Made by a program: the position numbers and the translations under genes. A model generated the notes under the pieces. The model ran no database searches. It was given only the letters and a program-made list of their open reading frames with translations, and had not been told where the DNA came from. From Cyclobacteriaceae bacterium (GTDB taxonomy: Bacteria > Bacteroidota > Bacteroidia > Cytophagales > Cyclobacteriaceae): a DNA stretch of 64,000 nucleotides. The stretch is from positions 1,240,001 to 1,304,000 of the forward strand of contig JAHBTY010000001.1 of the NCBI GenBank assembly GCA_019638355.1, in the 5' to 3' direction. How positions within the stretch are numbered: position 1 is the first letter of the stretch; every line of letters begins with the position of its first letter. This document shows, in pieces, positions 29,135 to 36,706 of this stretch.

Positions 29135-29144
29135 GCCAATGCTA

Positions 29145-29331
29145 TTTGCAAGCACATTGACAAGCCAACCCGCAAGGCAAAGCTTTGTCAAATGGAGCGA
29201 AGCGGAATTCGTGAACACCTTTAAAAATAATGATACCGTGAACAAAGAGCTTGCAAAGCCAACCCATAGAAAAATTGAATTAAAAAAAATCTCCTACCCT
29301 TCTGAAAATAAAAAATACGCAATCGCACAGA
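29145..29331 (+). repeat. Cassette 2 3' structured end element
   Basis: Outer stem TTTGCAAGC (29145-29153) with GCTTGCAAA (29249-29257), next to the same ACA (29154-29156) and AGA (29246-29248) internal loop. A small hairpin TTGACAA/TTGTCAA lies inside. Then AT block 2' (29271-29289), CCTACCCTTCTG, AT block 1' (29305-29317) and CGCAATCGCACAG. Blocks 2' and 1' are exact reverse complements (19 and 13 bases) of the blocks at the start of this cassette. The loop region is longer than in the other three elements. Confidence 0.7.
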
Positions 29332-29405
29332 CCAACACGACACAAAAATTGACAGCTAAGCTCAAAATAGAAAATGGTTTACAGACACGGACGACAGAAC
29401 ACCAG

Positions 29406-29540
29406 CTGCCAACAGCGGTTTTGCAAAAGTGGAGGTTCAGTGCTTCGTATGACAGTTTTGTGGTAGGTTCAAGTTCAGTTCTTCGATTGAAATTTAGTGG
29501 TAAAAATCGCCACCTTCGCAAAGCCGCAAAACGTTGGCGG
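29406..29540 (+). repeat. attC-like stem-loop closing cassette 2
   Basis: 135 bases. R arms CTGCCAAC (29406-29413) and GTTGGCGG (29533-29540) pair at 7 of 8; L arms GCGGTTTTGC (29415-29424) and GCAAAGCCGC (29518-29527) pair at 9 of 10, with a G-T pair. The loop shares long identical stretches with the cassette 1 site (CAGTGCTTCGTATGACAG and TTTAGTGGT), while the L arms differ on both sides. Conserved loop with compensatory stems supports selection on structure. Confidence 0.7.
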
Positions 29541-29636
29541 TCATGCCTCCGGACGACCCAAAAATCAAGAAAAAATATTCAAAATAACACTTCCCAATAC
29601 GGGAACTTTAGCTTACCTTTGACAAAAGATTAATAC

Positions 29637-29930
29637 TTGAGAGTAATTGCTAAAAAGGTACTCCGAGAGTTTTGGACTAAACATTCGGACTGCGAACAAC
29701 AACTTAAATCCTGGTATCGAGAAGCTGAAAAGAGTGAATGGAAGAATACCAATGAAATCAAAAAGGAGTATCCGACAGCAAGTATTCTTGGGGACAACAG
29801 AGTTGTTTTCAACATAAAGGGGAACAACTACCGACTAATTGTTAAGATTAATTTCCATTATCAAATGATGTGGATACGATTCGTTGGGACTCATAAAGAA
29901 TACGACAGGATTGACGCAAATAAAATTTGA
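29637..29930 (+). CDS. HigB-type mRNA interferase toxin
   Basis: 97 residues beginning at a TTG codon (29637); no ATG fits. The sequence (VIAKKVLREFWTKHSDCEQQLKSWYREAEKSEW, then NNYRLIVKINFHYQMMWIRFVGTHKEYDRID) matches the HigB/RelE-like family that cleaves mRNA on the ribosome; His and Tyr near the C-terminus (THKEYDRI) fit the catalytic tail. The start is preceded by CTTACCTTTGAC, so the transcript may be nearly leaderless. It is followed by the antitoxin gene, the reverse order typical of hig loci. Confidence 0.88.
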   Translation: MRVIAKKVLREFWTKHSDCEQQLKSWYREAEKSEWKNTNEIKKEYPTASILGDNRVVFNIKGNNYRLIVKINFHYQMMWIRFVGTHKEYDRIDANKI

Positions 29931-29935
29931 CGACT

Positions 29936-30292
29936 ATGAACTTAAAACCAATAAAGACTAAAAAGGATTACCAACAAGCATTGGACAGACTTGAGTTAAT
30001 TTTTGACGCGAAAAAAGGAACTAAGGAAGGAGACGAACTTGAAATATTGGGAATATTGATTGACCAATACGAAAACGAACATTTTCCAATCGACTTGCCT
30101 GACCCAATTGAGGCTATAAAATTCAGAATGGAGCAACTTGGATATACTCAGACAGATTTGGCAAAAGTAGTTGGACTGAAAAGCAGAGCAAGTGAAATAC
30201 TTAGTAAAAAGAGAAAGCTATCGTTGGACATGATTAGACAACTCCATGAGAAATTAAATATACCGACAGACGTTTTAATACAGACCTACTAA
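29936..30292 (+). CDS. HigA-type antitoxin, helix-turn-helix
   Basis: 118 residues from the ATG at 29936; a TTG at 29927 overlapping the toxin stop would add three. The N-terminal half (LKPIKTKKDYQQALDRLELIF, DELEILGILIDQYE) is the toxin-binding part, and the C-terminal half (IKFRMEQLGYTQTDLAKVVGLKSRASEILSKKRKLSLDMIRQLHEKLNIP) is an XRE-type DNA-binding domain. It would neutralise HigB and repress the pair's promoter. Confidence 0.9.
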   Translation: MNLKPIKTKKDYQQALDRLELIFDAKKGTKEGDELEILGILIDQYENEHFPIDLPDPIEAIKFRMEQLGYTQTDLAKVVGLKSRASEILSKKRKLSLDMIRQLHEKLNIPTDVLIQTY

Positions 30293-30303
30293 ACGGCACG
30301 AAC

Positions 30304-30474
30304 CGCCAACACCGTGTTTAAATAATTGCGGGGTTCGGTGTTGGTATTCAAATTGGTTTTTTAATTTCGTACTTAACGGTGGAGAGTTTCGGAGCAGGCC
30401 GGGCTTAACCATTCCGCTGCGCTTCATTTTTAAGCCCTCCTATTCCCCACACTGCATAAACACAAACGTTGCAC
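30304..30474 (+). repeat. attC-like stem-loop closing cassette 3
   Basis: 171 bases. R-type ends CGCCAAC (30304-30310) and GTTGCAC (30468-30474) pair over their CAAC/GTTG part; L arms GTGTTTA (30314-30320) and TAAACAC (30457-30463) pair perfectly after unequal spacers. An inner hairpin GGGCTTA/TAAGCCC lies in the loop. It is diverged from the other two sites and marks the right end of the island. Confidence 0.55.
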
Positions 30475-30502
30475 TGAAAAGAAGCGAGAAAATCTAATCA
30501 CC

Positions 30503-30534
30503 AAAAAAACCTGCCCAACACGGACAGGTTTTTT
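30503..30534. terminator. Bidirectional terminator at the island's right edge
   Basis: AAAAAACCTG (30504-30513) pairs with CAGGTTTTTT (30525-30534), with A and T runs on both sides, so it can stop transcription from the island and from the convergent permease gene. Confidence 0.8.
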
Positions 30535-30565
30535 CTTTAGGCGAAATCGAAATTTTACTTCATCC

Positions 30566-32956
30566 TCATTCACTTCTTAAACTATTCACCGGATTAGCCA
30601 TAGCTGCTTTGATAGATTGATAACTCACCGTAAGTAACGTAATCGTGAGCGAACCCACTCCTGCGGCTACAAAAATCCACCAAGCTATGTCGCTGCGGTA
30701 TTGATATTTCTGTAACCAGTTGTGCATTACATACCATGCAAAAGGCATTGCGAACACCAACGAAATGATCACAAGAATTAAAAAATCTTTTGAGAGCATG
30801 CCCCATAAGTTTACCACACTCGCGCCCATTACTTTGCGTACCCCAATTTCTTTAGTGCGTTGTTCTGCCACAAAACTCGCCAAACCAAAAATGCCGAGGC
30901 AACTGATAAACACGGCAAGTATGGCAAAGAAACTTGCCAGTTTACCCACACGTTCTTCATCGCTGAACTTGCGCGCGTATTCAATATCTACAAACTCATA
31001 ACTGAAGGGCGACTCCGGGCTGTAGTGCGTAAAAATTGTTTTGATTTTATCCAGCGCATCGTGCGAACTCATTTCCGGATTTAGTTTCAGAATAACGAGG
31101 TTCGCATTGTTGTTACGATCAATGTGCCACAACGAAGCCCGCACCGGCTCATAAGGCGATTCAATGATCATGTCTTCAATAATGCCAATAATTTTGTAGG
31201 GTCTATCGTTCCACGTAAGTGTTTCGCCAATCGGATTTTCCAGCGCCAGGAATTTGGCCGCTGCTTCGTTTATTACAAATGCATTCGAATCGCTCGCAAA
31301 TTCGCGCGAGAAATCGCGGCCTGCTTTAAATTTCCAACCCACGGTTTTGCCAAACTCATGACTCACTCCGTTGTTCGGAAAGTCAACCGCCAGTGCGGGG
31401 TCTTTACCTGTCCAGTTAAAACCACCGTTGCTGTTCCACACCTGCGTGGTTGGGCTACCTGCTTCGGTCATTTCTAAAATTGCACCCTGACTTTTCAATT
31501 CGTTGCGCACTGCTTCGAAGTGTTCGTGTATGTCGGGTGTTTGCAGATAGATATTGATTAATCCATTGCGTTCGTAGCCGATGGGCCGGTCTTTGGCAAA
31601 CTCAATCTGACGAAAAACTACAATGGTGCCGATGATCAAGATTACCGAAACTGTAAACTGAAGGACCACCAATACTTTGCGTGGAAGCGAAGCAAGCCGG
31701 CCCACACGAAACGTTCCTTTCAATACCTTCACCGGTTGAAACGATGAAAGGTATAAAGCCGGATAACTGCCAGCCAGCAGGCCGGTAATTAAACTGAACG
31801 TTAAACCGATAAGCCAAAATGTTGGGCTATGCCATAATAGCGAAAGTTTCTTGCCGGCCACATCGTTAAATGCAGGTAAAGCCAGGTAAACCAATCCCAA
31901 GGAAAAAATAAATGCCAGAACTGCTACAACAATCGACTCCGAAAAAAATTGATTGATCAATTGCGCGCGCATCGAGCCAATCGATTTGCGAATGCCCACT
32001 TCTTTGGCACGCTTTTCAGAACGGGCTGTGCTCAGATTCATGAAGTTGATACATGCCAGCAACAACACAAATACACCAATAATACCGAACATCCATACAA
32101 ATTCAATCCTACCACCCACATTCTGGCCGTTTTTAAAATCAGAATACAAGCGCCATTTGCTCATAGGGTGCAGAAATACTTCGGGCTTATAGTTGCGCCC
32201 GCCCTCATCTACCTTATTAAGTTTAACATCAATAATTTTGGCCGATACCTGTTCCAGATCGGCATTCTCGGCAAGCATGGCCCACGTTTGCGTAAAGTTG
32301 CTGCCCCAGGGATTGGTCATGGTTTTAATCCATTCATTTTCGATTATGTACAAATCCCACGGCATTATAAAACTCATATCGCGGAACTTTGAATTATGGG
32401 GCATATCTTCATAAACACCAGTAACCTTTACATCGTGTTTATTGTTGATGCGCATGGTTTGCCCGATGGGATCGCCATCATCGAAGTAAGCTTTGGCTAC
32501 GGATTCGGATAATACAATGGAGTAGGGATCTTTCAATGCTTGATCCGGATCGCCCTGCAATAATTTAATGGAGAACATATCAAGTACCTGCGGTTCCCAA
32601 TACATGCCGCTCTTATTGAATTTTCGCTCGCCTACTGTAAGGATGCGCCCGAAGTTCCAACTGGATTGTATCACATATTTAAAGTCGCTGCCGTAATTAT
32701 TGCGAATTTCTTCCGCCATTACATACGGATTCGAAACCTGCGAACGCTTTTCACCATTGTATAAATTATGTTGCCACACCTGTGCAATGCGATCGTAGTT
32801 CTTGTGATTTTTATTAAAGGTTAGTTCGTCCCAGATCCACAACCCGATAAGCAAGGCTACACCCATCCCGGCTGCTAATCCGGCAATATTGATGAAAGTA
32901 TAGCCTTTGTTTTTAAGGAGATTACGAAAAGCGATTTTGAAGTAACTGCGTAGCAT
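30566..32956 (-). CDS. MacB/FtsX-type ABC transporter permease
   Basis: 796 residues with two MacB-periplasmic/FtsX units. The N-terminus (YFKIAFRNLLKNKGYTFINIAGLAAGMGVALLIGLWIW) is the first cytoplasmic stretch and TM1. SEKRAKEVGIRKSIGSMRAQLINQFFSES and AEQRTKEIGVRKVMGASVVNLWGML are the paired conserved cytoplasmic loops before the transmembrane triplets. It lacks the prefix domain of the permease at 13938. In Bacteroidota such genes occur in many paralogues, often as lone permeases. The substrate is unknown. Confidence 0.9.
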   Translation of the reverse strand: MLRSYFKIAFRNLLKNKGYTFINIAGLAAGMGVALLIGLWIWDELTFNKNHKNYDRIAQVWQHNLYNGEKRSQVSNPYVMAEEIRNNYGSDFKYVIQSSWNFGRILTVGERKFNKSGMYWEPQVLDMFSIKLLQGDPDQALKDPYSIVLSESVAKAYFDDGDPIGQTMRINNKHDVKVTGVYEDMPHNSKFRDMSFIMPWDLYIIENEWIKTMTNPWGSNFTQTWAMLAENADLEQVSAKIIDVKLNKVDEGGRNYKPEVFLHPMSKWRLYSDFKNGQNVGGRIEFVWMFGIIGVFVLLLACINFMNLSTARSEKRAKEVGIRKSIGSMRAQLINQFFSESIVVAVLAFIFSLGLVYLALPAFNDVAGKKLSLLWHSPTFWLIGLTFSLITGLLAGSYPALYLSSFQPVKVLKGTFRVGRLASLPRKVLVVLQFTVSVILIIGTIVVFRQIEFAKDRPIGYERNGLINIYLQTPDIHEHFEAVRNELKSQGAILEMTEAGSPTTQVWNSNGGFNWTGKDPALAVDFPNNGVSHEFGKTVGWKFKAGRDFSREFASDSNAFVINEAAAKFLALENPIGETLTWNDRPYKIIGIIEDMIIESPYEPVRASLWHIDRNNNANLVILKLNPEMSSHDALDKIKTIFTHYSPESPFSYEFVDIEYARKFSDEERVGKLASFFAILAVFISCLGIFGLASFVAEQRTKEIGVRKVMGASVVNLWGMLSKDFLILVIISLVFAMPFAWYVMHNWLQKYQYRSDIAWWIFVAAGVGSLTITLLTVSYQSIKAAMANPVNSLRSE

Positions 32957-33039
32957 GTGTTATCGGGTTTTGGGAATACCCATTAGATACTGCGCTCAAT
33001 CCAAAAAGTTGCATCAATGATATACTTATTTATAAACGG

Positions 33040-33945
33040 CTAAAGGTGTTGTTCGCTTTTGGCCATCTCCCAACCTAGGATGCTCTTTTTTCGAACACTT
33101 TCCCATCGGTATTCGCCTAAAATACCATCCTTGCGAATTACCCGATGACACGGGATGAGGTACGCAATATGATTGGCGCCCACTGCCGAACCCACCGCTT
33201 GCAATGCTTTTGGATTCCCGATTTGGTTTGCAATGCTTTGGTAGGTGGTAACGTGCCCGATTGGCAACCGTAGCAATGCTTCCCAAACTTTTATTTGAAA
33301 GTTGGTGCCTTTGATGTACAGGTGAAGTCTCTCACCCTTGTCCCTCGCTACCGATAAGCTTTCGGGAGGAGGGGTGTTAGCCTTGTGCTGACGGGGTGAG
33401 GTAAAAATTCTCAAAGCATATTCCTCAACCAATTCGCTGTTCTCTCTGAAAACAGAATTATGCCAATACGTTTTCATTTCTTCCAAACTTGCAAATGCAT
33501 CACCATCTGTTTGAATAAACGAAAGCCAACAAATACCTCGTTCGCTTATGCCGAGCAATGCAGTACCAAAGCGCGTTTCGGTAAAACCATATTGTATGGT
33601 AATACCACCGCGTTGTTTGTATTCTTGCGGAGTTACGGCCTCGAGCGTAGTAAACAAATCGTACACGCGCGATTGACTGGATAAACCTGCGGCCTCGGCA
33701 GCTTCTACTACGGTTGTGGTTTCTTTTAGTTTTGATTTTAGAAAATCTACGGTTAAGTATTGTAAAAAACGTTTAGGACTAATACCTGCCCATTCGGTAA
33801 ACAACCGTTGAAAATGAAATGGCGAAACATGTACCTGTTCGGCAACTTCATCCAACTCAGGCTGATGTTGAAAATTTTTTTCGAGGTATTCGATGGCCTG
33901 CGCAATGCGCTGATAATTGAGTTCGGCTTGCGTTTGCATGATCAT
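33040..33945 (-). CDS. AraC-type regulator fused to O6-methylguanine-DNA methyltransferase (Ada-like)
   Basis: About 301 residues from the ATG at 33945 (MIMQTQ); the ATG at 33939 is equally possible. Residues about 10-100 are an AraC-type double helix-turn-helix (LDEVAEQVHVSPFHFQRLFTEWAGISPKRFLQYLTVDFLK). The rest is the methyltransferase, with the acceptor cysteine in IPCHRVIRKDG (Cys near 266). It would remove alkyl groups from guanine O6 and switch on repair genes. The N-terminal zinc domain of E. coli Ada, which senses methyl-phosphotriesters, is absent. Confidence 0.9.
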   Translation of the reverse strand: MIMQTQAELNYQRIAQAIEYLEKNFQHQPELDEVAEQVHVSPFHFQRLFTEWAGISPKRFLQYLTVDFLKSKLKETTTVVEAAEAAGLSSQSRVYDLFTTLEAVTPQEYKQRGGITIQYGFTETRFGTALLGISERGICWLSFIQTDGDAFASLEEMKTYWHNSVFRENSELVEEYALRIFTSPRQHKANTPPPESLSVARDKGERLHLYIKGTNFQIKVWEALLRLPIGHVTTYQSIANQIGNPKALQAVGSAVGANHIAYLIPCHRVIRKDGILGEYRWESVRKKSILGWEMAKSEQHL

Positions 33946-34063
33946 AAAACTAAAGTTTTTGTTGCTGTAAACCTCGCCTGCCGTGTGTCTCCATTCAACC
34001 CGTTTCTTGCGGTGTACTCCAAAACGCAGATAAAAGATAACCTGGTAAGCAAAGTGCACATTC

Positions 34064-34142
34064 GGCCAGGGATAGAAGTGAAAAGCCCGCTAAGGGTTGT
34101 GTTGCGCGTGGGCGCGGACTTGCAACGGATAGCCCGGCCGAG
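34064..34142. repeat. REP-like palindromic element
   Basis: GC-rich tract between the Ada-like and GMC genes. Its ends (GGCCAGGGATAG and CTATCCGTTGC-type sequence read inversely from CGGATAGCCCGGCC) are loosely inverted, with AAAGCCCGC and CGGACTTGC inside. The wording resembles short palindromic repeats common in Cytophagales. The rest of the 318-base gap contains a basal AT-rich promoter-like stretch before 34263 and nothing else recognisable. Confidence 0.4.
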
Positions 34143-34262
34143 CGGAGCTGTGCATGGTGGGTAGGGTGAGGGGCCGCCAAAAGAACTGTAAATGTTGTAT
34201 GCTCAAGGAGGTTGTCAACCTTATAAAAATCACTAAATTTCAATTCATAATCTTTACGCTGC

Positions 34263-35972
34263 ATGAATCTTAACCTGAAAGCCGAACAACAAAATACCTA
34301 TGATGCCATTGTGGTGGGCACGGGCATTAGTGGTGGCTGGGCCGCCAAAGAACTTACTGAAAAAGGATTGAAGACATTGGTGCTGGAACGCGGTCGCCCG
34401 GTTAAACACCAGGTCGATTATCCTACCATGAACAAAGACCCGTGGCAACTTCCATTTGGCAACCGGCTTACGCCTGAGGATTTGAAATTAATTCCGGTGC
34501 AAAAAAGAACAGGTTGGATTAGTCAGGCAACCAAACACTGGTGGGTGAATGATCTTGAAAATCCATACACGGAGGTAAAACCATTCGATTGGATTCGCGG
34601 CTATCATGAAGGTGGCCGTTCCATTATGTGGGGCAAGCAAACGTATCGATTATCTGATTTGGATTTTGAAGCGAATGCAAAAGAAGGTATTGGTGTGGAT
34701 TGGCCCATTCGCTACAAAGATATTGCACCGTGGTACGATTACGTGGAAACGTATATAGGTGTAAGTGGTCGCGCGGAGGGATTAGCGCACGTACCCGATG
34801 GAAAATTTCTTCCACCGATGGAGTTGAATTGTGTAGAGGAAGTATTTCGAGACAAAGTAGCCGAAAAATTTGGTGGACGTAAAGTTACCATTGGTCGCGT
34901 AGCGCATCTTACTGCACCGTTACCACACGATCCTTCGCGTGGTGTTTGTCAATCGCGTAATTTGTGCGATCGTGGTTGTCCGTATGGTGCTTACTTCAGC
35001 AGCAACGCATCCACACTTCCGGCTGCAGCCAAAACCGGTAACATGACGTTGCGACCGCATTCTATTGTGCACTCTATTATATATGATGAGCAGAAAGGTA
35101 AAGCGGTTGGCGTGCGTGTGCTGGATGCTGAAACAAAACAAGAGGTTGAGTTCTTTGCAAAAATCATTTTCCTGAATGCATCGGCTTTGGGAAGCACGCA
35201 TATTTTATTGAATTCTATTTCATCCCGTTTTCCGAATGGCTTGGGTAATGGCAGCGATCAGTTAGGGCGCAACTTGATGGATCATCAATACCGGGCTGGT
35301 GCCGATGGTGCCATGGATGGTTTTGAAGATAAGTATTACATCGGGCGTAGACCCAATGGCATTTACATTCCACGCTTTCGAAATGTAGGTAATGATAAAC
35401 GTACTGATTACGTGCGCGGCTTTGGTTATCAAGGCGCAGCCAGCCGACAAGAGTGGTCGCGTGGAGTAATGGAAATGGCGTATGGCTCGCAACTAAAAGA
35501 AAAGTTGGAAACACCCGGCCCGTGGCGTATGGGTATTACTGGTTTTGGTGAGTGTTTGCCATATCAGGAAAATCGGGTAATACTTAATACAGAAAAGAAA
35601 GATGTGTATGGCTTGCCTACATTAACCATAGATGCCGAGTGGAAACAAAATGAAAAAACAATGCGCGAAGATATGAAGGCTTGCGCGGCCGAAATGTTGG
35701 AAGCAGCCGGTTTTAAAAATGTAACTACGTTTGATGCGCCTAATAATATCGGCCAAGGCATTCATGAAATGGGAACTGCCCGCATGGGGAAAGATGCCAA
35801 AACATCAGTACTTAATAAATGGAACCAGGTGCACGAAGCTCCCAATGTATTTGTAACCGATGGTGCTGCCATGACTTCTTCGGCTTGCCAGAATCCATCG
35901 CTTACCTATATGGCGCTTACTGCGCGTGCAGCCGATTATGCTGTTAATGAATTAAAGAAACAAAATCTGTAA
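34263..35972 (+). CDS. GMC-family oxidoreductase (FAD-dependent)
   Basis: 569 residues. The dinucleotide-binding motif is VGTGISGGWAAKEL (about 17-30), and a second FAD segment is HEGGRSIMWGKQTYRL. The C-terminus has HEMGTARMGKD and TSSACQNPSLTYMALTARAADY, with the catalytic His/Asn region of GMC enzymes. Paired with a subunit 3-like protein encoded three bases later, it resembles membrane-linked gluconate or sugar dehydrogenases that oxidise a hydroxyl group and pass electrons to the respiratory chain. CQSRNLCDRGCPYGAYFSS in the middle holds three cysteines typical of this Bacteroidota subgroup. The substrate is unknown. Confidence 0.92.
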   Translation: MNLNLKAEQQNTYDAIVVGTGISGGWAAKELTEKGLKTLVLERGRPVKHQVDYPTMNKDPWQLPFGNRLTPEDLKLIPVQKRTGWISQATKHWWVNDLENPYTEVKPFDWIRGYHEGGRSIMWGKQTYRLSDLDFEANAKEGIGVDWPIRYKDIAPWYDYVETYIGVSGRAEGLAHVPDGKFLPPMELNCVEEVFRDKVAEKFGGRKVTIGRVAHLTAPLPHDPSRGVCQSRNLCDRGCPYGAYFSSNASTLPAAAKTGNMTLRPHSIVHSIIYDEQKGKAVGVRVLDAETKQEVEFFAKIIFLNASALGSTHILLNSISSRFPNGLGNGSDQLGRNLMDHQYRAGADGAMDGFEDKYYIGRRPNGIYIPRFRNVGNDKRTDYVRGFGYQGAASRQEWSRGVMEMAYGSQLKEKLETPGPWRMGITGFGECLPYQENRVILNTEKKDVYGLPTLTIDAEWKQNEKTMREDMKACAAEMLEAAGFKNVTTFDAPNNIGQGIHEMGTARMGKDAKTSVLNKWNQVHEAPNVFVTDGAAMTSSACQNPSLTYMALTARAADYAVNELKKQNL

Positions 35973-35975
35973 CCC

Positions 35976-36578
35976 ATGGATAGGAGAGAAGCAATACAAA
36001 AAGCAAGTCTGATTTTAGGCTATGCCATTACTGGCCCAACCTTGGCCGGAGTGTTAAGTGGATGCAAGGCTACACCCGAAGCAAGTTTTACACCGGTATT
36101 TTTTTCGAACGAACAAGGTGTGTTGATTGAAACGCTGGCCGAGATCATTATTCCAAAAACAGATACACCCGGAGCGAAGGAAGCCGGAGTACCCCAGTTT
36201 ATGGATACGTTGATTGCGAATGTGTATTCAAAAGAACAACAGGAAAAATTTGTTGCTGATCTGATTGCATTTAATGCTGATGCAAAAGCAACATTTGGAA
36301 ATTCTTTTATTGAATGCGGTGCAGAAGAACAACTACAACATTTTGAGAAACATCATGCGCAAGCCATAAGCGATGCAACCGGTGGTGGCCCTACCGGTTG
36401 GTGGAATGCCGGCACAGGTAGCGATAAACCTTTTGTGTTGAAAGTAAAAGAGTTGGTGTTGGCTGGTTATTTCACCAGTGAAGTTGGTGCAACACAAGTA
36501 TTGCAATACAATCCGGTACCCGGACCGTTTAAAGGGTGCGTGCCATTGGCGGAGGTAGGTAAGGCCTGGGCGACCTGA
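35976..36578 (+). CDS. Gluconate 2-dehydrogenase subunit 3 family protein
   Basis: 200 residues. The N-terminus (MDRREAIQKASLILGYAITGPTLAGVLSGC) looks like a Tat-type signal ending in a lipobox cysteine, so the mature protein would be a folded periplasmic lipoprotein. The body (LAEIIIPKTDTPGAKEAGVPQFMDTLI and LVLAGYFTSEVGATQVLQYNPVPGPFKGC) is the subunit 3 signature. It would chaperone or anchor the GMC enzyme, whose gene ends three bases upstream. Confidence 0.92.
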   Translation: MDRREAIQKASLILGYAITGPTLAGVLSGCKATPEASFTPVFFSNEQGVLIETLAEIIIPKTDTPGAKEAGVPQFMDTLIANVYSKEQQEKFVADLIAFNADAKATFGNSFIECGAEEQLQHFEKHHAQAISDATGGGPTGWWNAGTGSDKPFVLKVKELVLAGYFTSEVGATQVLQYNPVPGPFKGCVPLAEVGKAWAT

Positions 36579-36611
36579 GCTAGATGATACTTGGTGAAAG
36601 CTTTGTGTTAA

Positions 36612-36682
36612 CTTTGTGTCTTTGCGGCTTGGTGGTTTAGATTCAAAATCTTTTTGAACCACGAAGATACTAGGCCACAAAG
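36612..36682. repeat. Imperfect palindromic repeat between convergent genes
   Basis: CTTTGTGTCTTTGCGG, then GGTGGTT, is mirrored by AACCAC and GGCCACAAAG. It lies between convergent genes and may act as a terminator. The words (AACCACGAAGATAC, CACAAAG) are a common Bacteroidota intergenic repeat type. Confidence 0.5.
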
Positions 36683-36706
36683 TCCACAAGGATGTTGCAA
36701 CATCAA

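Larger units (their letters stand above)
26842..29532 (+). mobile_element. Gene cassette 2 (restriction remnants, Fic fusion, DprA-like)
   Basis: Bounded by the GTT cores at 26842 and 29533. Like cassette 1 it has a 5' end element (26981-27114), plus-strand genes, a matching 3' element (29145-29331) and a terminal attC-like site (29406-29540). The gene content suggests a restriction or helicase system largely lost by deletion, with a Fic gene inserted between two copies of the start of a DprA-like gene. Confidence 0.58.
29533..30467 (+). mobile_element. Gene cassette 3 (HigBA-type toxin-antitoxin)
   Basis: Lies between the GTT cores at 29533 and 30468. It holds one toxin-antitoxin pair and an attC-like terminal site. 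Unlike the other two it has no AT-block/ACA-AGA end elements. Toxin-antitoxin cassettes are common in large integron arrays, where they stabilise the array. Confidence 0.5.

Noticed and set aside
19356..30474. Island as an insertion sequence or conjugative element
   Set aside because: No transposase, relaxase, integrase or tRNA target was found, and boundaries match GTT cores rather than target-site duplications.
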